In this document: positions 1 to 5,162 of the stretch, piece by piece | How the letters are laid out: every line of letters starts with the position of its first letter | Position numbering within the stretch: the stretch's first letter is position 1 | Assembly: GCA_028872645.1 (NCBI GenBank) | Contig: JAPKDK010000218.1 | Span: 1 to 5,162, forward strand | Direction: 5' to 3' | DNA from: Verrucomicrobiota bacterium | GTDB lineage: Bacteria > Verrucomicrobiota > Verrucomicrobiia > Limisphaerales > UBA1100 | Length of the DNA: 5,162 bases | Notes under the pieces: model-generated | Database searches by the model: none | What the model was told of the DNA's origin: nothing | The model's input: the letters and a program-made list of their open reading frames with translations, nothing else | Position numbers and translations under genes: made by a program

Positions 1-306
1 GTGGGCGATCCCCTCAAGGACACCTCCGGCCCGTCACTCAACATTCTGTTGAAACTCATGACCGTCATCGCATTAGTGATCGCCCCGTTGCTCGTGGCCG
101 ATGCCGCTACTGGCGACGGCGACAAAGCCAACGATAAACCAACCGTGGGGCAGGGCGTAGGCGATAACCCCAACGAAATGTCCGGCGGCAACAATGAAAC
201 TCCCGGCGGCAACAATCAGTCCCCCAATCCCGAAGGCGGCTCCGTGAAACCCAGCAACACCGAAACCCCCGGCCAAAGCGGCGACGGCGGTTCCGGAAAT
301 AACTAA
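1..306 (+). CDS. hppA: Membrane-bound ion-translocating pyrophosphatase (H+/Na+ pump), C-terminal fragment
   Basis: This is the last 101 codons of a membrane pyrophosphatase, which hydrolyses cytoplasmic pyrophosphate and pumps H+ or Na+ across the inner membrane. The GTG at base 1 is an internal valine, not a start; the gene begins outside the window. The first residues read VGDPLKDTSGP, the hallmark of the last catalytic segment. D3, K6, D7 and K18 align by spacing with D727, K730, D731 and K742 of the mung bean enzyme (substrate/Mg binding and ion path, from family knowledge). Residues about 12-33 form the final transmembrane helix. Family members normally end soon after this helix, but here about 66 further residues rich in Gly, Asn, Pro, Ser and Asp follow, with no aromatic residue or cysteine. 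In known structures the C-terminus faces away from the cytoplasm, so the tail is probably periplasmic. K+ dependence and ion specificity cannot be judged because the deciding residues lie upstream. The gene ends in TAA and is followed by a strong terminator. Confidence 0.93.
   Translation: MGDPLKDTSGPSLNILLKLMTVIALVIAPLLVADAATGDGDKANDKPTVGQGVGDNPNEMSGGNNETPGGNNQSPNPEGGSVKPSNTETPGQSGDGGSGNN
182..216 (+). repeat. Short in-frame direct repeat in the hppA tail
   Basis: The 14-base sequence CCGGCGGCAACAAT occurs at 182-195 and again, identical, at 203-216, a 21-bp period equal to seven codons. It encodes the repeated Gly-Gly-Asn-Asn motif in the low-complexity tail of the pyrophosphatase. Such a repeat suggests that the tail grew by slippage or local duplication; this is inference. 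Confidence 0.7.
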
Positions 307-327
307 ACCAATCAACCTCTCTGAAGA

Positions 328-353
328 GGACCGCCCTTCGGGGCGGTTTTTTT
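328..353 (+). terminator. Intrinsic terminator after hppA
   Basis: CCGCCC (331-336) pairs perfectly with GGGCGG (341-346) around a TTCG loop, giving the very stable C(UUCG)G tetraloop in RNA. A330-T347 and G-T pairs can extend the stem. Seven T residues (347-353) follow on the plus strand. It lies 21 bases after the hppA stop. The minus-strand side has no T-run, so it should work only for hppA and not for the convergent MarR gene. Confidence 0.93.
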
Positions 354-377
354 GTGGCTTGATGAGTTTTGGGGTGG

Positions 378-398
378 GGCGGTTTCTCCGAAACCGCC
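378..398. repeat. Perfect 9-bp inverted repeat, REP-like or MarR-gene terminator hairpin
   Basis: GGCGGTTTC (378-386) and GAAACCGCC (390-398) are perfect reverse complements around a 3-base loop (TCC). The hairpin lies between the hppA terminator and the stop codon of the convergent MarR gene, about 29 bases beyond that stop. On the minus strand it is followed by CCACCCC and not by a T-run, so it is not a standard intrinsic terminator. It could stabilise the 3' end of the MarR mRNA, or be one copy of a dispersed palindromic repeat. The GC-rich, strongly symmetrical form favours the latter, but only one copy is visible here. Confidence 0.6.
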
Positions 399-426
399 AA
401 GGCGCGCACGGAGATTAACGGTAAGG

Positions 427-927
427 CTAGTCCCGATTCTTCCGTGCGGCGGCTTCGGCGGCAAGTTGGCAGGCATCCGCGACTTGGGCGAGTTCTTCAA
501 GGAAGGGTTCGCGTTTGGCTTCGGGTAATGCGCCGAGGAGATTGGCTTGGAGGTTCTTGGCGATTATGCGGAGTTCGTCGAGTTTTTCCCCGCCAGCGGG
601 AAGCATCAAAATTCGGTTGGCGCGGCGGTCGATCTCGTGGGGCTTGCGCACGATCCAGCCGGATTTCTCGATGCGCTCGAGCAAAGACGCGACGGTGTTG
701 GGGTCGCTGCTCATCATCCGCGTGAGCTCGCTTTGGGTGAGGCCGGCGGGGTCGCCTTCGCTGAGGGTGCGCAGTACGGTAAATTGATCCGGCGTGGCAC
801 CGGCGTGGCTAATGCTGCGGCGGAAGGCTTGGTTGAGCCCGTACCACGCGCGGCGCAGCAGCAGCGGCAGGCGCTTGCGTTCGGGTGCATCGATGGGGAG
901 ATCTTGGTTGGATTCGTCGGTAGACAT
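427..927 (-). CDS. MarR-family winged helix-turn-helix transcriptional regulator
   Basis: The gene encodes 166 residues, a typical MarR length, and most likely a dimeric DNA-binding repressor that releases DNA on binding a small ligand. Residues about 18-60 form the N-terminal helices. Residues 63-92 (from LTQSELTRMM to the KSGWI segment) are the helix-turn-helix with its recognition helix. Residues 93-110 form the wing and contain the family's conserved Asp-Arg-Arg (100-102). The C-terminal region (about 112-163) is helical and alanine/leucine-rich, as expected for the dimerisation helices. The only cysteine is C153, so the two-cysteine redox switch of some family members is not supported. 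The ATG at 925-927 is preceded by an A/C-rich leader without a Shine-Dalgarno site. The gene is convergent with hppA and divergent from the propeller genes. A perfect palindrome lies 17 bases upstream of the start, which suggests autoregulation and possibly control of the divergent operon. The ligand is unknown. Confidence 0.93.
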   Translation of the reverse strand: MSTDESNQDLPIDAPERKRLPLLLRRAWYGLNQAFRRSISHAGATPDQFTVLRTLSEGDPAGLTQSELTRMMSSDPNTVASLLERIEKSGWIVRKPHEIDRRANRILMLPAGGEKLDELRIIAKNLQANLLGALPEAKREPFLEELAQVADACQLAAEAAARKNRD

Positions 928-944
928 TTTGGGTTGGGACGCAC

Positions 945-966
945 AATCGTACGTACAGGTACGATT
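945..966. promoter_or_regulatory. Putative MarR operator, perfect 8-bp inverted repeat
   Basis: AATCGTAC (945-952) and GTACGATT (959-966) are exact reverse complements separated by six bases, for 22 bp in all. The centres of the arms are about 14 bp apart, somewhat more than one helical turn, which suits a dimeric winged-helix protein. GTAC occurs three times in the site (949-952, 953-956, 959-962). The site lies in the divergent gap, 17 bases from the MarR start codon and about 110 bases from the propeller gene start. MarR proteins commonly bind palindromes in their own divergent promoter regions; assigning this site to this protein is inference. No convincing -35/-10 pair was found on either strand to fix the transcription starts. 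Confidence 0.65.
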
Positions 967-1080
967 TCTGCCTTGCTTTTCCCGCCGAGTAAAGTCATTA
1001 AGTCCCTCGGACCTGCGATACCGGCGCGCGCTTCACCCTCAGCTCGTGTGTCCGGAGGTCGCACAAACGGAATAATGATA

Positions 1081-3366
1081 ATGAAATTTCACAAATTTAT
1101 AGCACTGACAGCGCTAACGGCGTTCGTTTTCCTGGCCCTCACAACCCACGCCGCGGTCACCGGCTGGACCAATTGGCGCGGGCCGCATCAGGCCGGCCGT
1201 TCGGATGCCACGGATTTGCCAAAGTCCATCAATCCCGCCGCAGCGTTGTGGACGCACGACATCGCCGGGCGCGGCCATGCGGTGATTGCCAATGGGCGAG
1301 TGTTCGCGTGGGGTTATCGCGGCCAGGGCGCGGATTTGCAGGAGGTGCTGCTGTGCCTCGACGAGGCAAATGGAAAAACAATTTGGGAACACGGCTACAA
1401 CGATTATTTGAGCGACACGGTTTACAGCCGCTACAGCGTCGGCGCGCCGACTATCGACCCGGCCACCGGTTGGGTTTATTTGATGACCACCAACGGCGGC
1501 GTGAAATGTTTCAACACCGATGGGAAAATCCAGTGGGAGTATTCGTTGATGGAACGCTTCGGCCGGCTCACCTTTCCCAATGGCCGCACCGGCGCGGCGG
1601 TGATTGATGGCGATCTCGTCATCGTGCGCGGCGTGACGAGTTACTGGGGCAAGCAAGGCCCGGCGCGAGATCGCTTTTATGCGTTCAAGAAAAAAACCGG
1701 CGCGCCCGTTTGGGCCAGCACGCCGGGCGTGGCGCCGAAGGACAGCTCCTTCTCCACGCCGGTGCTCGCCAATGTCGGCGGGCGTCGCGTGTTTTATGCC
1801 GGCACAGGCGATGGCAATGTGGTGTGCGTGGACGTTCGCACCGGCCAACCGCTCTGGCGTTTTCAACTTTCGCAGGGCGGCGTGAATGCTTCCGTGGTGG
1901 TGCAGGGCAACATCCTTGTCGCCATTCACGGCAAAGAGAATATCGACAGTTCCGGCGAAGGCCTAATGGTTGGCATCAAACTCCCCACCCAACTCCCCGC
2001 GCCCGGCGAGCCGCAGTTGATTCTGAAAGACAAAGACCTGAAAATCGCCGACGGCAAGGCGTGGGAGTTGTGGCGGCTGCAACACGCGATGTTCACCAGC
2101 AGCCCCGCAATGGCGAATGGCCGCGTTTATCAAGTGAGCAAAACCGGCGTGCTCGTTTGCGTGGACGTCAAAACCGGCAAAGAACTTTTCGCCAAGAAAA
2201 TCAACAACGACCAAATCCATTCCTCGCCGCTGTACGCCGATGGTCATTTGTATCTCGGCTTTCCCAATGGCCGTTTCATGGTCGTCAAACCCGGCGATGA
2301 TGACGCGGAAATCGTCAGCGAAGTGAAGCTCGAAGGTGGTATCCTCGGCTCGCCCGTTGCGTGGAATGGGAAAATTTACATCCACACCAAAACTAAACTT
2401 TACTGCTTCGGCAAAGCCAACGGCCAAAAACCCAAGGCCACGTTGCCCGCCGCGCCTATCCAAATCGCCGCCGGCAAAGCGGTGGCGTTGCAAATTATTC
2501 CGGGCGATGTGTTGTTGAAGCCGGGCCAGACGATCAAGCTCACCGTCAACACCATCGACGCCAACGGCAACGTGGTGGAACGCGGCGTGCCGGCGAAGTT
2601 TGCAAAATTTATCCCGCCCACCGCTAAAGTGAAAACCAGTATGAACGCCGGCGTAAGCAGCAACGCCATCACGGCGGACTTAGACAACGTCGGCAGCGCC
2701 GGCGCGTTCAAAGCCACCGCGGGCGGGTTGAGCGGATTGCTGCGTGGACGCATTCTGCCAAAGATTCCGTACACGCAGGATTTCGAGAGCTTCAAGCTCA
2801 CGGTGGATCACAAAACCGATGGCGTAAAATTTGCCTACCCGCCGCTGGCGTGGACCGGTGCGCGTTTAAAATGGGAAGTGCGCGAAATGGATGGCGGCAA
2901 AGTGTTCGCCAAAACGCTCGACCGCGTTTTGTTCCAGCGCGCGATTACGATTTTTGGCGATCCCGATTCCAGCAATTACACCATCGAAGCCGACGTGATG
3001 ACCGATGGCAGCCGCCGCGTGAAAGGCAACATCGGCGTAATGAATCAGCGCTATTTCATCACGCTCGTCGGCAATCAACAAATTCTTGAGGTGAGCAGCA
3101 ACCACGAGCGCGTGAAAGTAAGCGTGCCGTTCCGCTGGTCGCCCAAGAAATGGTACCGCCTCAAAAGCCGCGTGGACATTGCGGCTGACGGCACCGGCAC
3201 CATCCGCGCCAAGGCGTGGCTCAAGGGCGAGACCGAGCCGACGGCTTGGACCCTCGAAGTGAAGCACAAAAACGCACACAAAAAAGGCGCGCCCGGCATC
3301 ATAGGATTCTCGCCGCAGAGCCTATTCCGTGTGTATATGGACAACATCTCGATTAAACAAAATTAA
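1081..3366 (+). CDS. Exported PQQ-like beta-propeller protein with Ig-like and C-terminal jelly-roll-like domains
   Basis: With the start at 1081 the protein has 761 residues. Residues 1-24 form a signal peptide (MKFHKF, a hydrophobic core, then THA before the likely cut), so it should be exported. An ATG two codons upstream (1075) is equally possible. GGAGG at 1054-1058 is too far from either to decide; the reading frame is open further upstream only by chance, across the MarR gene. Residues about 25-450 form a PQQ-like propeller: blade motifs of the type C-[LV]-D-x3-G-x3-W recur at 92-102, 143-152, 201-211, 249-259 and 360-370, with a last strand near Y441-C442. Residues about 455-560 look like a bacterial Ig-like domain (a PGQTIKLTV strand, later an AFKATAGG segment). 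Residues about 563-761 begin with YTQDFESF and look like a concanavalin/jelly-roll beta-sandwich. There is no adjacent Cys-Cys pair as in PQQ dehydrogenases. It is likely a secreted binding or scaffold protein, perhaps for carbohydrate; the substrate is unknown. It probably leads an operon with the next gene. Confidence 0.88.
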   Translation: MKFHKFIALTALTAFVFLALTTHAAVTGWTNWRGPHQAGRSDATDLPKSINPAAALWTHDIAGRGHAVIANGRVFAWGYRGQGADLQEVLLCLDEANGKTIWEHGYNDYLSDTVYSRYSVGAPTIDPATGWVYLMTTNGGVKCFNTDGKIQWEYSLMERFGRLTFPNGRTGAAVIDGDLVIVRGVTSYWGKQGPARDRFYAFKKKTGAPVWASTPGVAPKDSSFSTPVLANVGGRRVFYAGTGDGNVVCVDVRTGQPLWRFQLSQGGVNASVVVQGNILVAIHGKENIDSSGEGLMVGIKLPTQLPAPGEPQLILKDKDLKIADGKAWELWRLQHAMFTSSPAMANGRVYQVSKTGVLVCVDVKTGKELFAKKINNDQIHSSPLYADGHLYLGFPNGRFMVVKPGDDDAEIVSEVKLEGGILGSPVAWNGKIYIHTKTKLYCFGKANGQKPKATLPAAPIQIAAGKAVALQIIPGDVLLKPGQTIKLTVNTIDANGNVVERGVPAKFAKFIPPTAKVKTSMNAGVSSNAITADLDNVGSAGAFKATAGGLSGLLRGRILPKIPYTQDFESFKLTVDHKTDGVKFAYPPLAWTGARLKWEVREMDGGKVFAKTLDRVLFQRAITIFGDPDSSNYTIEADVMTDGSRRVKGNIGVMNQRYFITLVGNQQILEVSSNHERVKVSVPFRWSPKKWYRLKSRVDIAADGTGTIRAKAWLKGETEPTAWTLEVKHKNAHKKGAPGIIGFSPQSLFRVYMDNISIKQN

Positions 3367-3396
3367 TCGAAAACATTTAAACCTATTTAAAAAAGT
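3367..3396 (+). other. AT-rich leader between the two propeller genes
   Basis: Of these 30 bases 24 are A or T, in contrast to the GC-rich coding DNA on both sides. ATTTAAA occurs twice (3375-3381 and 3385-3391), exactly 10 bases apart. No GGAGG-like sequence precedes the ATG at 3397. An unstructured A/U-rich leader can promote initiation without a Shine-Dalgarno site, which is the likeliest role. A weak internal promoter cannot be excluded, though no -35 element is evident. Confidence 0.45.
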
Positions 3397-5070
3397 ATGA
3401 AACAAAAATCATTATTCGTGATGGGCGGCGTAAGCTTGCTTGCGGCTACCGCCATCATTGTGACGCAAACGAATTGCAAAACCGGCGGCGACGGTGACGC
3501 GCCCGCCTCAAGCGACACCGGCAAAATCACCACACCCCCCGCGCCCGGAACCGCCGCGACTGCGTTGGTGGCGGGCGAGAATTGGCCGATGTGGTCACGC
3601 AATGGCAGTGGCAATTTGTTTTCATCGGAGAAGGGCATCGCGTCAAATTTCGATCCTGGCAAGTTTGTGCGGGGCACCGAAGAGATCGATATGGCCACCA
3701 CCAAAAATGTACGTTGGGCCGCCAAGCTCGGCAGCCAGACGTACGGCAACACCACGGTTTCCGGCGGCAAAGTGTTTGTGGGCACGAACAACGAAACGCC
3801 GCGCGACAAGCGGCACATCGGCGATCGTGGTAATGTGTATTGTCTCGATGAAAAAACCGGCGAGCTGCTGTGGCAGTTGGTAGTGCCCAAGCTCGGCGCG
3901 GGCAAAGTGAGCGATTGGGAATACCTCGGCATTTGCTCCAGCCCGTCGGTGGAAGGCAATCGCGTTTATATTGTCAGCAACCGTTGCGAAATTCTTTGCC
4001 TCGATACCGAGGGGATGAAAAATGGCAATCAGGGTTTTCAGGGCGAAGGCAAGTTTATGGTCGATAAAGGCAAGCCGCCGCTGGAGCCGACGGCGTTGGA
4101 TGCGGACATCATTTGGGTTTTTGATATGCGCAAGGAGGCGGGCTCGTTTCCTCACAATATCGCCAGCAGTTCGGTTTTGATTATGGGTGACCTGCTTTTT
4201 TGTACGACCTCCAACGGGCAGGATTGGAGTCACCTGAATATCCCCAACCCGAACAGCCCTTGCCTCATCGCGCTCAACAAAAAAGACGGCACGCTCGCTG
4301 GCGAAGAAGCCGAGGGCATCGGCCACCGCATCAAACATTGCAACTGGTCCAGCCCTTCCAAGGGCAAGGTGAACGGCAAGGACGCGGTATTTTTCGGCGC
4401 TGGCGATGGTGTGCTTTATGCATTCGATACCACGTTCAAAAAGGACGCCGACGGCTACGATGTCTTTAAACTTTTGTGGAAATACGATTGCGTACCGGAT
4501 GTGCATAAAAAAGACGCCGAAGGCAACGACATCAAATACCCCGCGGCCGATGGCCCCAGTGAAATTATCGCCACACCGACCTATCACGACGGCCATGTGT
4601 ACATCGCCCTTGGGCAGGATCCCGAGCACGGCGAAGGCGTCGGCAATCTCACGTGCATCAACGCCGACAGCGGCGCGAAGGTGTGGGACTACCGGAAAAT
4701 CCAGCGCACCATTTCCACCTGCGCCATCGACCCCGCCACCGGCTTGCTCGTCGCCGCCGATTACACCGGCTACGTTTACTGTCTCGACTCCAAGACCGGC
4801 AAGGAACATTGGGTGTACGACACCAAAGCTCATATGTGGAGCAGCCCACTCATTGCCGATGGCAAAATTTTCATCGGCGACGAGGATGGCGATCTCACCA
4901 TCCTGCCGCTCAAGGCGGATTTCCATCCCAAAAACGACGAGCCCATTTTTGAGACCAATATGCTCGTGCCAATTTATTCCTCGCCCATCGTGGCGAACGG
5001 CACGCTGTACGTCGGCACTCAAACGCATCTTTACGCCGTGGCCTTGCCCGCGAAATCCGCCTCTAAGTAG
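3397..5070 (+). CDS. Exported or membrane-anchored PQQ-like beta-propeller protein
   Basis: The protein has 557 residues. Residues 1-26 form a signal sequence (MKQK, a hydrophobic stretch, then TQTNC). The cysteine at 27 followed by a Gly/Asp/Pro/Ser-rich linker (about 28-60) resembles a lipoprotein N-terminus, but Thr-Asn before the cysteine is a poor lipobox, so lipid attachment is uncertain. From about residue 64 (NWPMWSRNG) to the end the protein is a PQQ-like propeller. Blade motifs are CLDEKTGELLW (149-159), CLDTEG (201-206), CLIALNKKDG (from 289), GAGDGVLYAFD (334-344), CINADSGAKVW (420-430) and CLDSKTGKEHW (462-472), closing with a YVGTQTHLYAV strand. The segment from KEAGSFPHN to SPCLIALN, and a following WSSPS, are typical of a propeller family common in Planctomycetes and Verrucomicrobia, by recollection. 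Unlike the preceding gene it has no extra C-terminal domain. There are many scattered cysteines but no Cys-Cys pair. It lies 30 bp after the first propeller gene and 9 bp before the next, so it is probably co-transcribed. Its molecular function is unknown; a BamB-like scaffold or a redox quinoprotein are both possible. Confidence 0.9.
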   Translation: MKQKSLFVMGGVSLLAATAIIVTQTNCKTGGDGDAPASSDTGKITTPPAPGTAATALVAGENWPMWSRNGSGNLFSSEKGIASNFDPGKFVRGTEEIDMATTKNVRWAAKLGSQTYGNTTVSGGKVFVGTNNETPRDKRHIGDRGNVYCLDEKTGELLWQLVVPKLGAGKVSDWEYLGICSSPSVEGNRVYIVSNRCEILCLDTEGMKNGNQGFQGEGKFMVDKGKPPLEPTALDADIIWVFDMRKEAGSFPHNIASSSVLIMGDLLFCTTSNGQDWSHLNIPNPNSPCLIALNKKDGTLAGEEAEGIGHRIKHCNWSSPSKGKVNGKDAVFFGAGDGVLYAFDTTFKKDADGYDVFKLLWKYDCVPDVHKKDAEGNDIKYPAADGPSEIIATPTYHDGHVYIALGQDPEHGEGVGNLTCINADSGAKVWDYRKIQRTISTCAIDPATGLLVAADYTGYVYCLDSKTGKEHWVYDTKAHMWSSPLIADGKIFIGDEDGDLTILPLKADFHPKNDEPIFETNMLVPIYSSPIVANGTLYVGTQTHLYAVALPAKSASK

Positions 5071-5079
5071 GCCACCAAA

Positions 5080-5162
5080 ATGAGATATTTGATCGTCGCC
5101 CTCGTGGTGTCCCTTGCTTGGTTGCATCAGGACTGGTTAATTTGGCCGCTTCTTTCTGAAGT
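5080..5162 (+). CDS. Small membrane protein, possibly DUF3311-like, N-terminal fragment
   Basis: The ATG at 5080 opens a frame that runs 27 complete codons to the window edge, 9 bases after the stop of the propeller gene. The visible protein starts MRYLIVALVVSLAWLHQDWL and continues IWPLLSE. It is a hydrophobic helix followed by Leu-His-Gln-Asp and aromatic residues. This resembles the start of DUF3311 proteins, small two-helix membrane proteins that often precede a sodium/solute symporter gene, as I recall the family. The short spacing suggests translation coupled to the upstream gene. With only 27 residues visible, the family assignment is tentative; that it is a real gene start is more secure. 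The alternative is the signal peptide of an unrelated exported protein. Confidence 0.6.
   Translation, partial: MRYLIVALVVSLAWLHQDWLIWPLLSE

Noticed and set aside
1..3. GTG at base 1 as a start codon for a 101-residue protein
   Set aside because: It encodes the valine inside the conserved VGDPLKDTSGP segment of membrane pyrophosphatases, so the gene begins upstream of the window.
328..353. Bidirectional terminator serving both hppA and the convergent MarR gene
   Set aside because: The T-run is present only on the plus-strand side; the minus-strand side of the hairpin is followed by CCTCTTCAG-type sequence.
973..1001. Possible sigma-70 promoter TTGCTT-N17-CATTAA for the first propeller gene
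   Set aside because: Each hexamer matches the consensus at only about three of six positions, which is expected by chance in a gap of this size.
1054..1058. GGAGG as the ribosome-binding site of the first propeller gene
   Set aside because: It lies 16 bases before the ATG at 1075 and 22 before the ATG at 1081, too far for a normal site, and no in-frame start exists at the usual distance.
547..1074. Upstream extension of the first propeller gene, open for about 176 extra codons
   Set aside because: The frame runs antisense through the MarR gene, its translation is low-quality and would place the clear signal peptide at 1081 inside the protein.
1081..5070. PQQ-dependent alcohol or glucose dehydrogenases
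   Set aside because: The propeller repeats fit the superfamily, but neither protein has the adjacent Cys-Cys pair typical of methanol/ethanol dehydrogenases, and no clear cofactor or calcium site could be recognised. A binding or scaffold role is at least as likely.
3643..5127. Long antisense open frame of about 494 codons opposite the second propeller gene
   Set aside because: It is a shadow of a GC-rich coding frame: the plus strand has unmistakable propeller repeats, while the antisense product shows no recognisable domain. The same holds for the antisense frame at 1114-1929.

Overview
The window looks like an ordinary chromosomal segment of a Gram-negative bacterium of the Planctomycetota-Verrucomicrobiota-Lentisphaerota group, with Verrucomicrobiota the best guess. 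The reasons are a membrane pyrophosphatase, two large exported PQQ-like beta-propeller proteins of a kind abundant in that group, weak or absent Shine-Dalgarno sites before most starts, and moderately GC-rich coding DNA. This placement is inferred from gene content, not from a phylogenetic marker.

Layout, left to right. Positions 1-306 hold the last 101 codons of a membrane-bound ion-pumping pyrophosphatase (HppA), including the end of its active site, its last transmembrane helix and an unusual low-complexity tail. A strong intrinsic terminator with a UUCG loop follows at 328-353, then a separate 9-bp-stem palindrome at 378-398 in the convergent gap. A MarR-family repressor gene lies on the minus strand (427-927). 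The divergent 147-153 bp gap after it carries a perfect inverted repeat, AATCGTAC-N6-GTACGATT at 945-966, just upstream of the repressor start and a good candidate for its operator. On the plus strand follow an exported three-part propeller protein (about 1081-3366), then after 30 bp a second propeller protein of different architecture (3397-5070), and after 9 bp the start of a small membrane protein (5080 to the window edge) that resembles the DUF3311 family.

The two propeller genes and the small membrane-protein gene are close enough to be one transcription unit, divergent from the MarR gene. A plausible reading is a MarR-controlled envelope operon: two propeller proteins outside the cytoplasmic membrane, followed by a small membrane protein that often precedes a sodium/solute symporter in other genomes. 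The substrate or signal cannot be read from this sequence. Neither propeller protein has an adjacent Cys-Cys pair as in PQQ alcohol dehydrogenases, so enzymatic activity is not assumed.

No RNA gene, insertion sequence, CRISPR array or phage gene was seen. No clearly novel system is demonstrated. The best leads are the putative operator, the HppA tail, the REP-like palindrome and the pairing of two dissimilar propeller proteins.
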